Part shown: positions 60,581-64,000 of the stretch, in pieces
How the letters are laid out: each line of letters opens with the position of its first letter
Numbering within the stretch: position 1 is the stretch's first letter
NCBI GenBank assembly: GCA_038532435.1
Contig: JBCBAP010000009.1
Coordinates: 1-64,000 of the forward strand
Direction: 5' to 3'
DNA from: JBCBAP01 sp038532435
GTDB taxonomy: Bacteria > Pseudomonadota > Alphaproteobacteria > Rhodobacterales > Rhodobacteraceae
DNA: 64,000 bases
Notes under the pieces: model-generated
Told to the model about the DNA's origin: nothing
Database searches by the model: none
What the model saw: only the letters and a program-made list of their open reading frames with translations
Position numbers and translations under genes: made by a program

Positions 60581-61981
60581 ATGAATTTGAGACCAGATCC
60601 GACCTTCTACGCCTCCGCCAGTCTGGCCATGCAGGCGCCGGTCGAAAACTACGCCTTCACCGTGATGCTGAGCCCTGATGGCTCGAAGTCCGACGGGATC
60701 GCGGTGGTGGACCTGAACCCCACCTCGGACACCTACGGGCAGATCGTCCATCAGGTGATCGTGCCGACGAAGGGCGACGAGTTTCACCATTTTGGTTGGA
60801 ACGCCTGTTCTTCGGCCCTGTCACCCCTGACCGGCCACGCGTTTCTCGAGCGGCGCTACCTGATCGTGCCGGGCATCCGGTCGAGCCGGGTGTTTGTGAT
60901 CGACGTCAAGGAGCCGCTGGAAGCCAAGATCCACAAGATCATCGAACCCGAGGAGATCTTCGCCAAGACCGGGTATTCCCGTCCCCACACCATCCACTGC
61001 GGACCGGAGGGGATCTATGTCTCCACCCTTGGCGGTGGTGGCGAGGACGGCACCGACGGTCCTCCGGGCATCTTCATCATGGATTGCGAGACCTTCGAGG
61101 TCATCGGCCGGTACGAGATGGATCGCGGGCCGCAGGACAAGCACTACGATTTCTGGTGGAACCTGCCTCAGAACTACATGGTCAGCTCCGAATGGGGGCT
61201 GCCGCCGCAGTTCGAAAACGGGGTCGTGGCCGAGGATCTGCTGTCCAACAAGTATGGCCACGTGATCCATTTCTGGGATCTGCGCGCGCGCAAGAACATT
61301 CAGACCATCGATCTGGGTGAGAACCACCAGATGGCACTGGAGGTTCGGCCCGCCCACGATCCGACGAAGTCGTACGGTTTCTGCGGCGTGGTGGTGGACA
61401 CCACCAACCTGCAGGGTGCGATCTTCACCTGGTGGCGTGATGAAGACGGCACCTGGCAGGCCAAGAAAACCATCACCATCGATCCCCGGCCGGAGAAGCC
61501 GGAGAACCTGCCGCCGCTCCTGCAGGGGTTCGAGGCGGTACCGCCACTGGTGACCGACATCGACCTCAGCCTCGACGACAAGTACCTCTATGTCGCGTGC
61601 TGGGGATTGGGCGAGATGCACCAGTACGATGTGTCCGATCCGATGAACCCGAAGCTTGCGGGCAAGGTCGAGGTAGGGGGCATCGCCCGCGGCACGGCGC
61701 ATCCCAACGGCAAGCCCTTTGTCTACGGCCCGCAGATGGTCGAGGTGAGCCGCGACGGGAAGCGGGTTTACTGGACCAACTCGCTCTATTCGACGTGGGA
61801 CGACCAGTTCTACCCCGACGACGAAGGCGGACAGATGGTCATGGCCCGTGTCGGGGACGGCGGCGGCCTCACCCTCGATCCGGACTTCTATATCGACTTC
61901 CCCGAAGGATATCGCAGCCACCAGATCCGGCTGGAGGGTGGAGACTGTTCGACGGACAGCTTCTGCTACCCGTCCGTCTAA
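60581..61981 (+). CDS. Selenium-binding protein/methanethiol oxidase family (SBP56)
   Basis: A 466-residue beta-propeller with SBP56 landmarks: EFHHFGWNACSS, HTIHCGPEGIYVSTLGG, HYDFWWNLPQNYMVSSEWG, NHQMALEVRPAHDP, LSLDDKYLYVACWGLGEMHQYDV and FPEGYRSHQIRLEGGDCSTD (each in part). Conserved His and Cys residues include the metal ligands of the bacterial methanethiol oxidase MtoX, which makes formaldehyde, H2S and H2O2 from methanethiol. Unlike Hyphomicrobium MtoX it has no signal peptide. A membrane protein gene starts directly after its stop. Confidence 0.88.
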   Translation: MNLRPDPTFYASASLAMQAPVENYAFTVMLSPDGSKSDGIAVVDLNPTSDTYGQIVHQVIVPTKGDEFHHFGWNACSSALSPLTGHAFLERRYLIVPGIRSSRVFVIDVKEPLEAKIHKIIEPEEIFAKTGYSRPHTIHCGPEGIYVSTLGGGGEDGTDGPPGIFIMDCETFEVIGRYEMDRGPQDKHYDFWWNLPQNYMVSSEWGLPPQFENGVVAEDLLSNKYGHVIHFWDLRARKNIQTIDLGENHQMALEVRPAHDPTKSYGFCGVVVDTTNLQGAIFTWWRDEDGTWQAKKTITIDPRPEKPENLPPLLQGFEAVPPLVTDIDLSLDDKYLYVACWGLGEMHQYDVSDPMNPKLAGKVEVGGIARGTAHPNGKPFVYGPQMVEVSRDGKRVYWTNSLYSTWDDQFYPDDEGGQMVMARVGDGGGLTLDPDFYIDFPEGYRSHQIRLEGGDCSTDSFCYPSV

Positions 61982-62650
61982 GTGGATGTTGAAGTGACCA
62001 CCGCGGCAGCCCTCTGGGGGGCTGTCGCATTTTCCGGGATCTATCACGGGGTCAATCCCGGCATGGGCTGGCCCCTTGCCGTGTCTGCCGCGCTGATGGA
62101 GCGCAAGACCGTGGCGTTGCCCCGGGCGCTCGGCCTGCTCGCAGCCGGGCATTTCCTGTCGATGCTCGCGATCCTTCTGCCGTTCTCCCTGATGATCTTC
62201 CTGCTGGAATGGGAGTTGCACATCCGGATCACCGCCGGGGTGATCGTCATCGCCATGGGCGTGTACCTTCTGGTGAACCGGCAGCACCCGCGCCTCCTCG
62301 CGCGGATCCATCCCGCGCGTCTGGCGCTCTGGTCGTTTCTTTCGGCCCTTGCCCACGGGGCGGGTCTGATGCTGGTGCCGCTCTTTCTGGGCATCTGTGC
62401 GGTCGGGGCCGATGCGGGGCACAAGGCGGCGGAGACGCTGATGCAGAACAACCTTCTGATCGCACTCGTCGTGGCCTCGCTCCACACCTTCACGATGACC
62501 CTTGCGGGGGCAGTGGTCGCGGTCACGATCTACCTGTGGCTCGGCCTCAAGTTCCTCTCGAAAACATGGTTCAACCTGGACCTGGTCTGGGCGTCGAGCT
62601 TGGTCGCCGTCGGTGGGTTCGGCATCTACTCTGCGGTGGGCGGGCACTGA
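61982..62650 (+). CDS. Six-helix membrane protein next to SBP56, possible metal transporter
   Basis: A 222-residue membrane protein with about six helices, starting with GTG directly after the SBP56 stop codon. Conserved-looking intramembrane histidines: IYHGVNPGMGWP (about 21-32), GHFLSML, LAHGAGLM and SLHTFTM. His-containing helices with GxxxG spacing suggest a metal-ion permease or metallochaperone of the UreH/HupE-like kind. It might supply copper to the SBP56 enzyme; this is inference. It ends 5 bases before the assembly gap. Confidence 0.72.
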   Translation: MDVEVTTAAALWGAVAFSGIYHGVNPGMGWPLAVSAALMERKTVALPRALGLLAAGHFLSMLAILLPFSLMIFLLEWELHIRITAGVIVIAMGVYLLVNRQHPRLLARIHPARLALWSFLSALAHGAGLMLVPLFLGICAVGADAGHKAAETLMQNNLLIALVVASLHTFTMTLAGAVVAVTIYLWLGLKFLSKTWFNLDLVWASSLVAVGGFGIYSAVGGH

Positions 62651-62655
62651 TCCTT

Positions 62656-62755
62656 NNNNNNNNNNNNNNNNNNNNNNNNNNNNNNNNNNNNNNNNNNNNN
62701 NNNNNNNNNNNNNNNNNNNNNNNNNNNNNNNNNNNNNNNNNNNNNNNNNNNNNNN
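62656..62755. other. Assembly gap (100 Ns)
   Basis: Exactly 100 N bases, the conventional placeholder for a gap of unknown size. Linkage of the sequence to the right is therefore less certain. Confidence 0.98.
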
Positions 62756-62953
62756 TCCTTCGAAACCGGTCATCCGGCCAAGGATCGCGGAGACCGTTCC
62801 GCCGAACCTTGGACGATGCAGCGACCCGCGCGACAGGGCAATGTCCGTGGCGCCGTCAAAGCTGATTTTGTTTCCGGCACCACCCGCCCCGCCAATGTTG
62901 TCGATGCAGGACGACCCAAGGTGGAAAGCTGCCTTGGATAAGACGAACGCCAT
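62756..62953 (-). CDS. N-terminal fragment of an unknown protein, cut by the gap
   Basis: 66 codons from an ATG at 62953, open into the N run. The product begins MAFVLSKAAFHLGSS and has a Gly/Ala/Asn/Asp stretch (DNIGGAGGAGNKISFDG) that resembles beta-rich exported or Ca-binding proteins, but too little is visible. No ribosome binding site stands out. The rest of the gene lies beyond the gap. Confidence 0.4.
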
Positions 62954-63131
62954 GTGCCACTCAATTACTGCAGAGCTGACGCCCCAAAATCCGCTCAATG
63001 ACACGGTAACTTGTCTGCATTTAGAACGCTCACTGCGCCACGGTGCCTCACTCCCCAACATTGGTGATCGGCTTCGGCGCTGAGTTAGGTAGGATTTTGG
63101 CGGGGATCGTTTGGTGTTGAGGGGAGCGTCG

Positions 63132-64000
63132 ATGAACAAGATGGGCGAAAGTCCCAGACCGTCTGCCGACGTGCTGGTGGGCAAGCTGCGTCGGATCGAC
63201 AGCCGCCCGGCCTTCTTCGATGAGGTGCTGCCGGACATCGCGACCCTAGCGGAGAACGGGGCGCGTGCGGCGTTGGATGCGCTGGCCGAACCCTTTGCCG
63301 ACGCCCTCGATGCGCTGGAGGCGGAGGCGTCCGCCGAGGAGGTTCGCCCCGATGGTGGAGACCTGCGATTCGAGCTTGATGCCAACGGCAGGGTGAGCCG
63401 CCTCAGTGCCGCAGCCGCTGTCGATCTGGGGCTGGAGCCCCAGCGCGACATCCGCCCGCATCTCACGGTGAGGGGGCGGCAGGAGCTTGCTGCTGTGCAG
63501 TCTGGCCAACGGGAAACGGGTCTCGTGATCCTCTCGAAGCCGGACCAGGACCGGCCCGCGCTCGCCTCCCTCCGGCGCGGTTCACGCGGCAGCGTACTGG
63601 TCTCCGCAGCGCTCTGCCGGTGCCCGGTTGTGGTCGAGGATGTGCTGGGAGACTCCATCGGGCTCGCCCCGGCGGAGATCCAGATCGCCCGCCTACTGTT
63701 CGAGGGACTGAGCCCGAAGGAAATCGCCCGCCTGCGTGACCGTTCGATCGAGACGATCCGCAAACAGGTGCGCACGATCTTCGCGAAGACCGCGACGCGC
63801 AGCGTGCTCGACCTCGTGCATCTGATCTATGGCATCGACGCGCTGACCACCCGATCCGACAGAGAGGGTGGTGCGCAGCCGACCTCGCGGCAGATCTCAA
63901 TGAGCTCCGGGCGCACCATGGATGTCGCCCTCTCCGGCCCCCGGGACGGGAGGGGCTTTCTGTTCCTCCACGGCTGTCTGGGCGGGCGGGCGCTCGTGCC
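63132..64000 (+). CDS. LuxR-type regulator fused to an alpha/beta-hydrolase domain (3' end missing)
   Basis: Open from ATG 63132 to the window edge without a stop (289 codons). Residues 1-170: a helical/PAS-like sensor region. About 175-235: a LuxR-type helix-turn-helix (LAPAEIQIARLLFEGLSPKEIARLRDRSIETIRKQVRTIFAKT in part). From about 265: start of an alpha/beta-hydrolase fold (GRGFLFLHGCLGGRALV, the first strand and oxyanion His-Gly). Such HTH-hydrolase fusions couple transcription to a small ester or acyl ligand. The active-site Ser lies beyond the window. Confidence 0.7.
   Translation, partial: MNKMGESPRPSADVLVGKLRRIDSRPAFFDEVLPDIATLAENGARAALDALAEPFADALDALEAEASAEEVRPDGGDLRFELDANGRVSRLSAAAAVDLGLEPQRDIRPHLTVRGRQELAAVQSGQRETGLVILSKPDQDRPALASLRRGSRGSVLVSAALCRCPVVVEDVLGDSIGLAPAEIQIARLLFEGLSPKEIARLRDRSIETIRKQVRTIFAKTATRSVLDLVHLIYGIDALTTRSDREGGAQPTSRQISMSSGRTMDVALSGPRDGRGFLFLHGCLGGRALV

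Noticed and set aside
60821..62655. Long minus-strand open frame across the gap and the SBP56 gene
   Set aside because: It is antisense to two well-supported genes and runs through the N block; a by-product of high GC content.

Overview
The window is GC-rich, densely coded DNA. Its gene families are typical of an alphaproteobacterium, probably a marine or Rhodobacterales-type organism: TRAP transport with a dihydroxypropanesulfonate-type dehydrogenase set, several ABC uptake operons, an imelysin/DUF1111/DUF1513 iron cluster, an ECF sigma/anti-sigma pair, and many ATGA/GTGA start-stop overlaps. I found no tRNA, rRNA, CRISPR array or intact insertion sequence. A run of 100 Ns at 62656-62755 is an assembly gap. 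The last gene runs off the right edge.

Layout. 1-7.9 kb: a polyamine/opine-type ABC operon with an Asp/Glu/hydantoin racemase, its divergent GntR regulator, a GNAT protein and a LysR regulator with a divergent 48-residue ORF. 8.5-13.7 kb: five tightly coupled genes (UbiA-family phosphoribosyl/prenyl transferase, flippase-like membrane protein, GT4 glycosyltransferase, epimerase, membrane-anchored EEP hydrolase) that look like a lipid-linked saccharide pathway. 13.7-17 kb: a MarR/monooxygenase pair, an ECF sigma/anti-sigma pair and a secreted-repeat lipoprotein, followed by an 870-base gene-free stretch holding five perfect stem-loops. 17.8-21.8 kb: histidine-box desaturase, GMC oxidoreductase, TetR regulator and an exported propeller-like protein. 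21.8-29.3 kb: LacI regulator, paired LacI operators, TRAP transporter and three dehydrogenases (HpsN/HpsO/HpsP-like), a likely 2,3-dihydroxypropane-1-sulfonate uptake and oxidation operon. 29.4-34.4 kb: sugar ABC operon ending in an RraA-family gene. 34.6-40 kb: DUF1501/DUF1800 pair and a two-component system. 40.1-41.8 kb: SRPBCC and GST genes with an HxlR regulator.

41.9-45.1 kb holds the most unusual unit: a DUF4123 type VI secretion adaptor gene overlapping a gene for a protein with a putative Cys-His-Asp triad, which overlaps a predicted lipoprotein gene. This reads as an adaptor, periplasm-acting effector and immunity cassette with no VgrG nearby. 45.1-48.4 kb: LysR regulator, metallo-beta-lactamase-fold and SnoaL-type genes. 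48.4-50.8 kb: a TPR-glycosyltransferase. 51.7-53.8 kb: a large exported protein. 53.8-60.3 kb: an iron-type cluster (imelysin, di-heme oxidoreductase, imelysin-like, DUF1513) with a divergent pair (unknown exported helical protein, C-terminally aberrant di-heme protein). 60.6-62.7 kb: selenium-binding/methanethiol-oxidase family protein and a membrane partner. After the gap come a partial unknown gene and a LuxR-type regulator apparently fused to an alpha/beta hydrolase.

Two transport operons (TRAP and sugar ABC) carry the same device: a perfect 11-bp GC stem with a 6-base loop directly after the binding-protein gene. This is consistent with differential expression of the binding protein. All family assignments come from reading motifs by eye; no database search was run.
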